Part shown: in pieces, positions 1-9,589 of the stretch
Layout: the number at the start of each line of letters is the position of its first letter
Numbering within the stretch: the first letter of the stretch is position 1
Origin: RI-231 sp041394905
GTDB taxonomy: Bacteria > Acidobacteriota > Terriglobia > Bryobacterales > UBA6623
DNA length: 64,000 nt
Reading direction: 5' to 3'
NCBI GenBank assembly: GCA_041394905.1
Contig: JAWKHJ010000008.1
Location: forward strand, 186,001 to 250,000
Made by a program: the position numbers and the translations under genes
Notes under the pieces: model-generated
What the model was told of the DNA's origin: nothing
The model's database searches: none
What the model saw: only the letters and a program-made list of their open reading frames with translations

Positions 1-1097
1 CTGATGAACAAAGTTGAGCCCTTGGTGCAGCGGCATGCCGACTGAATCGGAGAACTCGACGGGCGCGGCGCCGGTTCCGCCTTCGCCTCCGTCCACGGTG
101 ATGAAGTCCGGGATGACGCCGGTTTCGATCATCGCCTTGCAGATCGAGTAAAACTCGCTCTCCAGACCCACGCAGAGTTTGAAGCCCACAGGCTTGCCGC
201 CGGACAGATCGCGCAGCTTCGCGATGAATGCGCACATTTCCAGCGGCGTTCGAAGGCGCTGTGGCCCGGGGGAGAAATACAGTCCTGCCCCACCTTGACC
301 TTGCGCGTCTTGGCGATCTGTTCCGTGACCTTGGCCGCGGGCAACACGCCGCCGTGACCGGGCTTGGCGCCTTGAGACAACTTGATCTCGATCATCTTGA
401 CCGCGTCCTGGGTCGACTGCTCCTCGAAGAGTTCGGGGTCGAAGGAACCGTCGTCCTTTCGGCATCCGAAGTAGCCGGTGCCGATCTGCCAGATGACTCC
501 GGCCCCGCCCTTCAGGTGGTAGGGGCTGAGGCCGCCTTCGCCAGTACAGTGATAAAAGTCGCCCTTGGCGGCGCCCCTATTCATGGCCTCGATTGCGTTC
601 GGGCCTAGCGCGCCATAGCTCATTGCCGAGATGTTCAGAAGAGAGGGCCGGGCCTGTTTTGCGCCGTGCGAACCAACCTGGATATGGAAGTCGGGTGGGT
701 CGATCTCGTGAGCGGTAATCGAGTGGCGCAGGAACGCGTAGCCCGGTTCATCGACATCGCGCTCCGTGCCGAAGGGCATGAACCCTTCGATGTCTTTCGC
801 GCGCTCATAAACCAGGGAGCGTTGCTCACGGCTGAAGGGTCGTCCGTCGATGTCGCTTTCGATGAAGTACTGATGAATTTCGGGGCGAATTGCCTCAAAC
901 ATGAAGCGGAAGTGCCCAATGAGGGGGTAGTTTCGCAGGATGCTGTGCTTGCGTTGGACCAAGTCGTAGATGCCGAGCAACGACAGCGGCCCCGCGAGCA
1001 GGAGGCCGAACGCCCAGGCGGGATGCACTAGGAACCCGAGGACAATGAGCGCGGCGGTGATGGCGGTAACGATGAATAGTGGGAGGAATCGGCGCAT
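1..1097 (-). CDS. FMN-binding glutamate synthase domain protein (partial, one frameshift)
   Basis: Family of membrane-anchored proteins carrying only the FMN-binding synthase domain of glutamate synthase; the substrate is not firmly known. Two hydrophobic segments follow the start (MRRFLPLFIV, then a PAWAFGLLLAG stretch). The barrel motifs SAMSYGALG, GEGGLSPYH, GAKPGHGG and DCISPP are visible. The ATG at 1097 is preferred to the upstream in-frame one because it opens directly into the membrane segment. Conserved sequence shifts frame at about 250-254 (T-P-L-E-M resumes in another frame, one base missing) and continues as GGEGGTGAAP-type sequence until the gene leaves the window at base 1. It starts 23 bases after the ThDP enzyme gene, so the two are probably co-transcribed. 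Family call confident; reaction unknown. Confidence 0.82.
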
Positions 1098-1120
1098 AGC
1101 TTGACTGTGTTGGGGGATCG

Positions 1121-2808
1121 TCAGGCGATGGCCGACTGCCAAAACTCCTTGATCTTCGCGACGGAAAAGCCCCACGCCTGCCCTAGCGTGACTTTCGGCG
1201 GGTAGAGCATCTGCCTGGGATTGACCTTTACGTCGACCACGACAGGGCCGTCATAAGCCAGCGCTTGCGAGATCGTCTGTTCGAGGTCGTCCGGTTTGGC
1301 GACTTCCAAGCCCTTGATCCCATAGGCCTGCGCGACGGCGGCGAAGTTCGGGTTCTGGAGCTCAGTGCCGAAGGCCGGGATGCCCTCGACGTTTTCCTCG
1401 AAGTCGATCAGGTGCAGCCTGCCGTTGTTGAGGATGAAGACCTTGACTGGCAGGTCGTACTTCTTGAGCGTGGCGAGCTCGCCCATGAGCATGTTGGCGC
1501 TCCCGTCGCCGGTAAGCGTAATCACTTGCCTGTGACGGTGGGAGAGCTGGACACCGATCGCGGCGGCCACGGAATAGGCCATGGTGGCTAGGTTTCCCGA
1601 AAGCGTGACGTCCTGGCCCGCGCGCACACGGAGGCTCTTGGCGAAGAAAGAGGTGACAGAACCGGTGTCGCAGCAGAAGATGGCGTTCTCAGCCGCGTGC
1701 TTGCCGATCAAGCTGCACATCGCCTGGGGCCGGATGGTCTCACCCTCGGCCTGCTCGACGTGGTCCATGACTTTGAACCACAGCTGCATGTGTTTCTGGT
1801 CAGATTCCGGTGTGTGCGGTCGGCGGGCTCGGAGTCTTGAGCAGGGCCTTGACCGCGAGCCCGCAGTCTCCATGGATGGGCAGCGTGACGTTTGCCCGCC
1901 GGCCGATCGACGTATTCGTGGTCAATCTGGATGATGCGTGCGTCGTGGTTGAGGAACTCTGGGTAGGGATAATCGGTTCCGAGCATCAATGAAGGTCGCA
2001 GCCGCGCATGGCTAGAACGGCGGGCAGCGTCCCGAGCAGGCCCAGCCCGCCTAGTGTCAACAGGTGTTCGTCGGGACACAATGCTTTGGCTTGAGCGTCT
2101 TGATGATTGGGGCGTTGATCTGCTCGGCGAGTTGGAGCACGCGGTCCCGCACGGCCAGGGCGCCGAAGCCGGCGAGGATCAGAGGACGCTTGGCCTGCGC
2201 GATCAACCGCACAGCCTCATCGATCGCTTCGGCGGGCGGGTGGATCGGCGAGAGGCCGACAACGCGGGCGCTGCCGACCTCAGGTTGCTTCAACGCGGAT
2301 GACGAGGCCACATCGTCCGGCAGGCTCACATGCGCCGGCTGACGCCGTGCGATGGCCGTTCGGCAGGCCTCGTCGATGATCGCGGCGGCGCTCTCCGGAT
2401 CGGTGATCATCTGGTTAGCAAGCGACGTCGGCGAACAGCTCGTGCAGATCGACCTCCTGATGCGCGTTGATTCCCAGCTTGTCCCGGCGGACCTGTCCGG
2501 TAATAGCCACTACCGGCGAGCGGTCTTTGCTGGCGTCGTACAAGCCGTTGAGTAGATGGATGGCGCCGGGCCCAGCGGTCCCCATACACGCTCCGAGCCT
2601 CTGCCCGCTTGCCTTGGGCGCTGGCGGCTAGCGATCCGGACTCCTCGTGCGCGACGTGGACGAACTCGATCTCTTCCTCTTGACGGATCGCATTGACGAG
2701 ATGGTTCACCGCGTCGCCGGGGATTCCGAAGACCTGACGTACCCCGTAGCGGGCGAGGCGCTGAACTACAACTCGAGCAACGTTCAAGTGGTCCACTCCA
2801 TAAGCCAT
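1121..2808 (-). pseudogene. Thiamine-diphosphate enzyme, pyruvate oxidase/acetolactate synthase-like (multiple frameshifts)
   Basis: ThDP-dependent decarboxylase/oxidase of the POX/AHAS family; pyruvate oxidase (acetate + CO2 from pyruvate) is the likeliest activity. The N-terminal ThDP domain has GVRQVFGIPGD and the catalytic-Glu context HVAHEESG. The central domain is seen in MITDPESAAAIIDEACRTA and PLILAGFGAL. The C-terminal domain has the ThDP/Mg motif GDGSANMLMGEL...ILNN. The span of about 1.69 kb fits the normal length of about 560-570 aa, but the frame changes near 2600, 2415, 2075, 1970 and 1860, with conserved sequence resuming each time. MAYGVDHLNV at 2808 is taken as the start. Sequencing indels are as likely as true decay. 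It lies upstream of, and is co-oriented with, the FMN-synthase-domain gene. Confidence 0.78.
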
Positions 2809-2953
2809 GGGGACGACACCGGCTGCTCGTGATTTCGCCCCGCACGAAGAGGACGCCCCTCCGCCCGTTTTGTTTCAGGCCCTTGGGTCTTGATGCCTCG
2901 CTCGTCTCTTCAATCGCCCCTCGCCGCCGCCCGCGCGCGGTATCGTAACTACC

Positions 2954-4303
2954 ATGACCACCCGACGACATCTGCTCAAGGCCGCCGCTTTCGGCGCCGG
3001 GCTCGCTGCAGCCCAAACCAGCCCCAACGACACCATCAACGTTGCCGTCGTCGGATTCCGCGGTCGCGGCCGTGACCACTACCGCGCCTTCGCCGCGATG
3101 CCTGGAGTGCGCGTCGCCTACCTCTGCGACGTCGACGAACGCCTCTTCCCTGAAGCCGTCGCCGAAGTTGAGAAAATTGGAGGCTACCGTCCGAAAACCG
3201 AGTTCGACATCCGTGAGCTGCTCAAGCACGACGACCTCGACGCCATCTCCATCGCCACCCCCGACCATTGGCATGCGCTGATGACCATCTGGGGCTGCCA
3301 AGCAGGGAAGGACGTCTACGTCGAAAAGCCCTGCTCCTACACCCTGTGGGAAGGCCGCCAAATGGTCCGCGCCGCACGCAAGTACAACCGCATCGTCCAG
3401 GTTGGCCTGAATCGCCGCAGCATGCCCGGCGTACGCTCCGCCGTCGCCTACCTGCGCAGCGGCGCCTTCGGCGACGTCTACCGCTCGAAGGCCATCGTCT
3501 ATCGCGGTCGCATGAGCATCGGCAAGGTGCAGGAGTCCTCCATCCCCAAAGGCGTCCATTGGGACCTCTACGTCGGCCCCGCGCCTTATCGTGCTTTCAA
3601 CACTAACCGCTTCCACTACGGCTGGCACATGTTCAAGGACATGTCCACGCATGAGGTCGGCAACAACGGCGTCCACTATCTCGACGTTGCGCGTTGGGGC
3701 ATGAGCAAGGATACTCACCCGGTCCGCATTCATTGCGCCGGCGGCCAGTTCGTCGAAGATTCCGACTCCGAGGTCCCCAATACGCAAGTCGGGACTTTCG
3801 AATACGAGGACGGCACGTTGTCCGAGATCGATGCGACGACTCTGTACAGCCCGACGTTCGGCGGTACCCGCATGGGCAACTTCTTCTACACCGAGAAGGG
3901 CTACCTGTCATCCGTCGACGACTGGTCGACAACCGTCGGCGCCTTCACTCCCGGCGACCGGCCCGACATGGCCGGCGGCATCTCCATGCGCGCCTCGAAT
4001 CTCGGTTTTCCCAAGCAGAATTACGTCGACGGGCCTGAGATTCCGCAGCTGGATGAGCCCGAAGTCAGCCATTTCGAGAACTTCATCAACTGCGTGCGCT
4101 CCCGAAAACGCCAGGACCTTCATTGCGAAATCGAGGAAGGTCACCTCTCGACCTCGCTCTGCCACTTGGCGAATATCGCCTATTTCACCGGCCGTAAGCT
4201 CGTATTCGATCCGGCCACTGAGACCTTCCCCGGCGATGCGGAAGCAAACAAATTCCTCAAACGGGAATACCGCGACCCCTTCGTCGTTCCGGAAAACGTC
4301 TGA
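2954..4303 (+). CDS. Tat-exported Gfo/Idh/MocA family oxidoreductase
   Basis: NAD(P)-dependent oxidoreductase of the Gfo/Idh/MocA family, probably acting on a sugar or cyclitol outside the cytoplasm. 449 aa. The N-terminus MTTRRHLLKAAAFGAG is a Tat signal (twin Arg, hydrophobic core, ends near AAAQ). A Rossmann fold follows (VAVVGFRGRGRDH, CDVDERLF), then the family signature EKPCSYTLWEG with the catalytic-type Lys, and the C-terminal substrate domain (H-x-G-N-N-G-V-H-Y-L-D). It is intact. Divergent from the ThDP gene, so it has its own promoter in the 145-base gap. A perfect 13-bp inverted repeat follows the stop codon. Acidobacteria and planctomycetes carry many Tat-exported members of this family; the substrate cannot be read from the sequence. 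Confidence 0.9.
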   Translation: MTTRRHLLKAAAFGAGLAAAQTSPNDTINVAVVGFRGRGRDHYRAFAAMPGVRVAYLCDVDERLFPEAVAEVEKIGGYRPKTEFDIRELLKHDDLDAISIATPDHWHALMTIWGCQAGKDVYVEKPCSYTLWEGRQMVRAARKYNRIVQVGLNRRSMPGVRSAVAYLRSGAFGDVYRSKAIVYRGRMSIGKVQESSIPKGVHWDLYVGPAPYRAFNTNRFHYGWHMFKDMSTHEVGNNGVHYLDVARWGMSKDTHPVRIHCAGGQFVEDSDSEVPNTQVGTFEYEDGTLSEIDATTLYSPTFGGTRMGNFFYTEKGYLSSVDDWSTTVGAFTPGDRPDMAGGISMRASNLGFPKQNYVDGPEIPQLDEPEVSHFENFINCVRSRKRQDLHCEIEEGHLSTSLCHLANIAYFTGRKLVFDPATETFPGDAEANKFLKREYRDPFVVPENV

Positions 4304-4321
4304 ATTCCCTGGTTGGTCCTT

Positions 4322-4361
4322 GCGCATTTCGAGAGCGTCAGCCGACAATCTCGAAATGCGC
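4322..4361. terminator. Strong inverted repeat (hairpin) after the oxidoreductase gene
   Basis: GCGCATTTCGAGA at 4322-4334 is repeated exactly inverted at 4349-4361, giving a 13-bp perfect stem with a 14-base loop. It lies 18 bases after the oxidoreductase stop. There is no T-run, so it is not a classic intrinsic terminator. The right arm contains the ATG (4356) proposed as start of the next gene, so it could also mask that start or act as a protein-binding palindrome. Confidence 0.45.
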
Positions 4362-7300
4362 CCGAGTATTGCCGTAAGTCTCGTTGGAAAGACCCGCCCG
4401 GCTTGGAATTCGTTGTCCATTGCCGGACTTTGCTTTGCTGTGTAGCCGGCCCATCGGCAGCGCAGGGCGGAGCTGGCGCTCGCAAGAGCACGTTCGACAT
4501 TCGCGATCTGGTCGCGCGCCGCGGCTACTGGGCCTCGCCACCGGCGGCGACAGTTCCGCCGCAGGCGCAGGCGTCGTCGAGGCCTTCCGCACGCCGAGGC
4601 CGGCCCGTCTCGTTTACCCTCGGCCGCTTCGGCGTGCCCCGGACGCTCAATGCCGCCGGCGCCGCCTTGTCCGAACCGCGCAGCGGCTCACCGCATGAGG
4701 TCGCGCTTGCCTTCCTGCGCTCCAACCGCAACCTGTTCGCATTCAGCCCGGACGAGCTCGCGCTCCTGGTGGTCGCGCAGCAGACCGCAGCCGGTCCGCT
4801 CCAGGTCGTCAGCCTGGACAGCAGCTTGGCGGCATGCCCGTCTACGGCGGCCGGATCAGCGTCGCTGTCGATGCTCAGGGCCGTGTTCTTCACGTCACCG
4901 GCGACGAACCCGCCCCCGGCTTGGCGCTTGGGCCCGAGGCGCAGCTCAACCTCGAAGACGCCGCGCGCAAGGCGTTGTCCGCCCTGGGCGGCGCGCCCGA
5001 CTCGCTCGCGTCCGAGTTGCTCGCCAATGGCCGCACACTATTCCGCGATCCCGCTTCCGCCGCACGCTACGCCGCTGTCGATCCGGTCGTGTTCCCTATG
5101 CCCACGGGCGAAGGACGCCGGGCTTTTCGCGTGGTTGCGCACGGTCGGACGGGCGGTCGCGAAATCGTCCTTGATGCGGTCGACGGGCGCATGCTCACCT
5201 CTGCGGATCTTTCGCGGGACTTCGGCTCGGCCCGGGTGTTCCGCATCAGCCCCGAAGCTCCCTCTGAGCTTGTCTCCTTCCAGACTGGCTGCCCAACGGC
5301 GTGCGCATCACAAATGGCCCCAACGCAGACGCGTTCGTCGACCTTGATCTCGACGAGGAGCCCGACCCGCTCGACGGCGACGGTCTCGCGGGCGGCTACC
5401 CCACGGCGGATGCTCCGGCCTGTTCGACCATCCTCTCGGCACAGGCTTCGACGTCGACCTGATGCACTTGCCCGCGGAAACCGTCAACGCCTTCTATTTC
5501 GCAAACGTCGCGCACGATTACTTTTACGAACTGCAGAAGCAGAGGGGGCTCTCCAGAAGAACAACGGCGCGCGCGGCGGCGTCGGCGGCGACCCTATCCA
5601 GATCAGCGTGCTCGACCTCGACCTGCTCTCCGACATCTCCATCCTGACCGCGCCCGACGGCTTGCCGGTCAACATCAGGTGCTGCCCGCCATCCTGACCC
5701 GGATGGCATCGCGCACGCTGCCTACGACGGAGACGCCAACATCCACGAGTACGCCCACGCCGTCACGGACCGGCTCGTTGGCGGACCGGACACCTCGACT
5801 TGCCTACGCGGCGAAATTCAAAGCAACGCCATCTCCGAGGGCGTCTCCGATTACTTTGCCGCTAGCTATTTCGACGACCCGCGCCTGGGCGAATACCTGC
5901 GCAACGAAGAGACCGGCCTCCGTCTAGCGGTGATGGACAACAACCCGCGCACCTTCGAGTCGCTCGGCGAACCCTACTTTCAATCCCACGCCGATGGTGA
6001 AATCATTGCGGCCATTCTGTGGGATATCCGCAAAGCCTTGGGCCAAGCCGTCGCCGACCGGTCAGACAGGCCGATGAAGCCGCTGCCCTGTGAGCCCACC
6101 TTCGTCGATTTTCGCGATGCAATGCTCGCCGTCGGCGGTGAAGCCAACCGCACCGCTCTCTGGCGCATCTTCGCTCCGCGCGGCCTCGGCTCATCGTCGC
6201 GGGCCGAGAATCTGGGCGGCGGCTACGATACGCTCGCCGACGCGGCCTTCGATCTGCCCTCGGACTTGGCGACCGGTTCCAACCGTCCGCCAACCTTTCT
6301 CGGTGGGCTCAGTGAGCTGATCCTCGCCAACGAGAACGGCATCTATACCGCACGCGCGACGGATCCGGACGGGGACCCCGTCACCTTCCGCCTGCTCGAC
6401 GGCCCCGACGATGCCCAGTTGAACACCTCCACGGGGAGGCTCACTTTTCGTGGCAAGTTCACCTCGCAGCGCGTCTCCATCGAGGCCTCCGACGGCCGCG
6501 GCGGCCGGAGCGTCCATACCCAACTCGTCTTCGGCGGCTCATTGCTCACGCCCGGCCGCGCCATCTCCATCGCGGGCGACCGTTTCAGTCGTGGCGTCGG
6601 CATCGTCACGATTACCGGCGCCCGGAAGCCTCTACAGATCACCACGCGCGGTGGTTCCGGCGACGTCAATCTGACGGCCTTGGCCTCGATGATGACGAGC
6701 TTTACGTGAGCGACCGCATTGGAACCAACGAGACCATCACAGCCCCGGATCCCTCTTACCCCTGTCTATTGGTACGTCTTTGTTGAGGGCGACGAAGACT
6801 ACCAGAGCGTCAACCTCACGGCAAACTTCATTCAGTCGCGCGCCTTTCCGCTGGACTCGGCGATGAAGGCCTCAATGATGCCCAGACCAGCGAGACCTTC
6901 TTCAAGATCACCGTTCCCTCCGGCACGCCGCGCTTGCGCGTCACCGTCTCCGGCGGCACGGGCGACGCCGATCTGCACCTTGCCTCGGGCCGGCTGCCCG
7001 CCTGCTATCCGCTGTTCTTGATCGATATCTGCGACTCCGATGCGGACTCGGAAAACTTTGGCAACCCGGAGTCGGTCGAGGTGCTCAATCCCGCCGGGCT
7101 TACGATTGGTTCGTCAACCTGCAAGGCTATGAGGCCTTCTCCGGCGTCACGCTCACTGCCTCCACCTCCGAGGGCCCTGTCCAGTTGACCGGCGCCACCG
7201 ACGCCGCTTCGTTCGGCGCGGAGATCTCCTCAGGCGGTATCGGCACTTTGTTCGGAACCGGCTTCACGGACCAGACCCTCGAAGGCGGCGTGCTGCCCCT

Positions 7301-7872
7301 GCCCACTGAGCTCGGCGGCGTCCGGGTCTATGTCGACGGCGTCCTCGCCGGCCTGTTCTACGTCTCGCCGACGCAGATCAATTTCCAGATGCCTACCGGA
7401 CGCCGAACCTACCGCCTCAGCATTGTGGTCGTCAATGCTGCCGGACAACGTCTCGCAGAGTCTCGATGTCGTCGTGCAGGAGCAGGTTCCACGGCTGTTC
7501 ACCTTCGCGCTCGGCGGCGTGGTCTACCCAGTCGTCACCCATGCCGATGGCTCGGTCGTGACGCCGGACAACCCGGCCGCGCCCAACGAGGTGTTGGTCG
7601 CGTACCTGACAGGAGCCGCCATCTCGCCGCAGCCCGCCGATGGCGCGCCGGCATCGGCGAGTCCGCTTTCAACGACTGTGGACCCCGCGGTCGTCACCCT
7701 TGGCGGAACAGCCGCGACGACGCTGTTCTCCGGCGCCACGCCCGGCTTCGTCGGCCTCATTCAGGTCAACTTCCAGGCGCCTGGCAGCCTCGGTTCCGGC
7801 TCCGCCGCCGTGCTGATCATCCGGTTCGGAGACCGCGCAACCTTGGAACTGCCGCTTCCAGTCGCGCCTTAA
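4356..7872 (+). pseudogene. Secreted M36 fungalysin-like metalloprotease with PPC and Solibacter-type C-terminal domains (many frameshifts)
   Basis: Recognisable secreted zinc protease of the fungalysin (M36) type. Order: putative signal peptide (4356-4480); a propeptide-like FTP region (DLVARRGYWASPPAA, then PVYGGRISVAVDAQGRVLHV); the catalytic domain with NAFYFANVAHDYFYEL, zinc motif HEYAH (5744-5758) and third-ligand motif SEGVSDYF; a cadherin/Ig-like repeat (ATDPDGDPVTFRLLDG, about 6290-6540); a bacterial pre-peptidase C-terminal domain (FFKITVPSGTPRLRVTVSGG); and a TIGR03437-like domain (FGTGFTDQT, YVSPTQINFQMP, ending at 7872). The frame changes at least eight times (near 4440, 4830, 5290, 5400, 5540, 5690, 6680, 7110, 7400). 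The catalytic residues survive, so the gene may be intact in the organism. The start is uncertain because it lies inside the inverted repeat. Confidence 0.72.
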
Positions 7873-7883
7873 TCGGAATCGGC

Positions 7884-8411
7884 CTAGCGACGCACCGGGT
7901 CGAAGGCGACGCGCCCAATCGGCCCGGCGCGAAGCAGCGTCTGCTGTTTCACCGAAAAGCCCGGCAGGAAAAAGCCCTCGCCGGCTTTTTGCTCCGCCTC
8001 TGGCTGCACGTCGGCAAAGTAGCCCAGCTCGAACGCCGCGTCCATCACTACGTAGCCTTGCGAACGACCGCGCTTGGGCAGCAGATGCGGGTAAGGGATC
8101 GATTCACGCAACGGCAGCGTGATCTCCAGCTTATGCCGCAGCCGCTGTCCTGGCTCCACGAGCGCCGCCAGCGGGACTTCCGGCCGTTCCACCAGCAACC
8201 CCCCCGGGACAGGGAACAGCTTCTGGCTCAGCACCACGAAGTCCCCCTCGCGCTCCACGTAGTACGGCGCCTCCGCTGGCATCACGCCGTCAAGTACGAA
8301 CAGCCGCTGCCGGGCCAGGTTTCTCAGCTCGTAGTAGAGCGCGAACCCGTCATCGCCAGTCCGTTGGACGGCAACGCGCAGCTCGCAATGATGATCGCGC
8401 GCGGAGAACAT
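7884..8411 (-). CDS. Hypothetical protein, last gene of the PAAR-effector operon
   Basis: Not recognised. About 175 aa from the ATG at 8411, with no signal peptide or membrane segment. It looks beta-rich (ELRVAVQRTG, FALYYELRNLA, EGDFVVLSQ, HKLEITLPL) with a Pro/Gly-rich C-terminal half. The same frame is open further upstream, but that part is the shadow of the preceding gene. It starts 16 bases after the stop of the M91-like gene, and the four genes here are packed with overlaps. Position suggests an accessory, chaperone or cytosolic immunity role for the PAAR-linked effector. That is inference only. Confidence 0.6.
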   Translation of the reverse strand: MFSARDHHCELRVAVQRTGDDGFALYYELRNLARQRLFVLDGVMPAEAPYYVEREGDFVVLSQKLFPVPGGLLVERPEVPLAALVEPGQRLRHKLEITLPLRESIPYPHLLPKRGRSQGYVVMDAAFELGYFADVQPEAEQKAGEGFFLPGFSVKQQTLLRAGPIGRVAFDPVRR

Positions 8412-8427
8412 CTCGCAAAGCTTGCGC

Positions 8428-8958
8428 TCAGTAGCGCTCCCGCGGCGGCTGTGGCGGCTTCCAGCCTTCCCGGATTTTGTTCTCGCTGTAGGGGTATACG
8501 TTGAAGGGCGCCAGTCCGATCGCTTCCTGGTCGCTCTCGTCGGCGTCTTGCTTGGTCGTGCCACGCATCGCCTGCTCCGCCCTCACCAGCGCGTGCGCCA
8601 AGCCCACTGCCGGAGGTCGCGCTTCCCACTCCTCGCCGCCCAGCCCTGTCGAATCAATCGACGGATTGTAGAAAACCGTCACGTCCGCGCCTTCGCTGGG
8701 CAGCGTCGAGACGGCGTTACCCTTCGGGGTCTCCACGATCACCGCTCTCTTGCCTGAGTCGTGAAGCGCTTTCATCAGCGCCTCGCCGTTCGGCGAAGAT
8801 GCGATCTGCCCGATCGCGCCGAGGGCGACCAAACGAAACTCCAACGTCCCGCGAATCTCTACCCCGGAGCCCACGCGCACCGCCGTATCCGGCTCGAGCG
8901 TGATTGCCAAGCCGACCATCTCGCCCATTTGCTCGGAATCTTGTTTAGGGGGTTCCAT
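8428..8958 (-). CDS. M91 (NleD-like) effector-peptidase homologue with a lost active site
   Basis: 176 aa. Its layout resembles M91/NleD-type effector metallopeptidases: VTVFYNPS, then RPPAVGLAHALVRAEQAMRG, then DESDQEAIGL, and the C-terminal Y-x-E-N-x-I-R...P-R-x-R-Y ending. Family members have HExxH at the position where this protein has H122-A-L-V-R126. The general-base Glu and second zinc His are replaced (codons cac gcg ctg gtg agg), and no single indel would restore them. It overlaps the upstream gene by 14 bases. It may be a pseudo-enzyme (decoy, adaptor or immunity protein) or an inactivated second toxin. The family call rests on motif memory, not on a search. Confidence 0.6.
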   Translation of the reverse strand: MEPPKQDSEQMGEMVGLAITLEPDTAVRVGSGVEIRGTLEFRLVALGAIGQIASSPNGEALMKALHDSGKRAVIVETPKGNAVSTLPSEGADVTVFYNPSIDSTGLGGEEWEARPPAVGLAHALVRAEQAMRGTTKQDADESDQEAIGLAPFNVYPYSENKIREGWKPPQPPRERY

Positions 8959-9589
8959 CCTTGCCAGTGGCCTTCTCGGATTTTACGGTGCGTTCGGCGT
9001 TGAGCACTACAAAATCCCGCACCCCGTGGAACGCCGCGCGCACATGCTCTAGCTCGTCGGGGAATGGTTCCATAACCGTCTTCGAAAGAGACGCCCCGCC
9101 GCGCTGGAAGTCCCAAGTCTCCTTGAGCCCATCGGCCAGCTTCGGGCCCGCCGCGCCCGGCGCCGCTTCGCGGAACAACGGCGAGCGAAGCATCGCTCGC
9201 GCCACCACGGCGGCCTGTTCCGGTTCGATCTCGCCTTCGACCCTTTCGACCAGCATCGGCGGACGATAGTTGTTGTTCGGACGCGCACGCACGCAGGTCG
9301 CTGTCACCTTGGCTCCCGGCTCCGCCACGGCAATCGTCACCGTATCCGAACCCGAGCCCGGCTCGCCCCCATGCAGCCACCAGCGCATTTGGACCGGCTT
9401 AGCGAAGAACGCCGCCGGGTCTTCATCCAGCTCCGCCGCGATCCGATCCAAATCGTCCGGCGTGAGGGTCTTGGCGCTGGCGGTTTCTGCCATCTTCTTC
9501 TGGGCTCCTTCGGGCTGAGACTGGGCGATGACGCAATGACAAAGAGCGAGTGCGAGACCCGCGGCGAGCCAGCTCCGGCTACCAGCCAT
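8945..9589 (-). CDS. Exported hypothetical protein, candidate periplasmic immunity protein
   Basis: Not recognised; 214 aa. An N-terminal signal peptide is clear (MAGSRSWLAAGLALALCHCVIAQS), so the product is exported or, via the Cys in LCHC, possibly lipidated. The rest is soluble with no visible enzyme motif. It overlaps the end of the PAAR-metzincin gene by 11 bases and the start of the next gene by 14, implying translational coupling. An exported partner directly behind a metalloprotease effector gene is the arrangement expected of an immunity protein protecting the periplasm. This is inferred from context. Confidence 0.62.
   Translation of the reverse strand: MAGSRSWLAAGLALALCHCVIAQSQPEGAQKKMAETASAKTLTPDDLDRIAAELDEDPAAFFAKPVQMRWWLHGGEPGSGSDTVTIAVAEPGAKVTATCVRARPNNNYRPPMLVERVEGEIEPEQAAVVARAMLRSPLFREAAPGAAGPKLADGLKETWDFQRGGASLSKTVMEPFPDELEHVRAAFHGVRDFVVLNAERTVKSEKATGKDGTP

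Noticed and set aside
2510..3787. 425-codon open frame antisense to the Gfo/Idh/MocA gene
   Set aside because: Shadow frame of high-GC coding DNA; the plus strand has a full recognised protein, and the antisense product has no motif.
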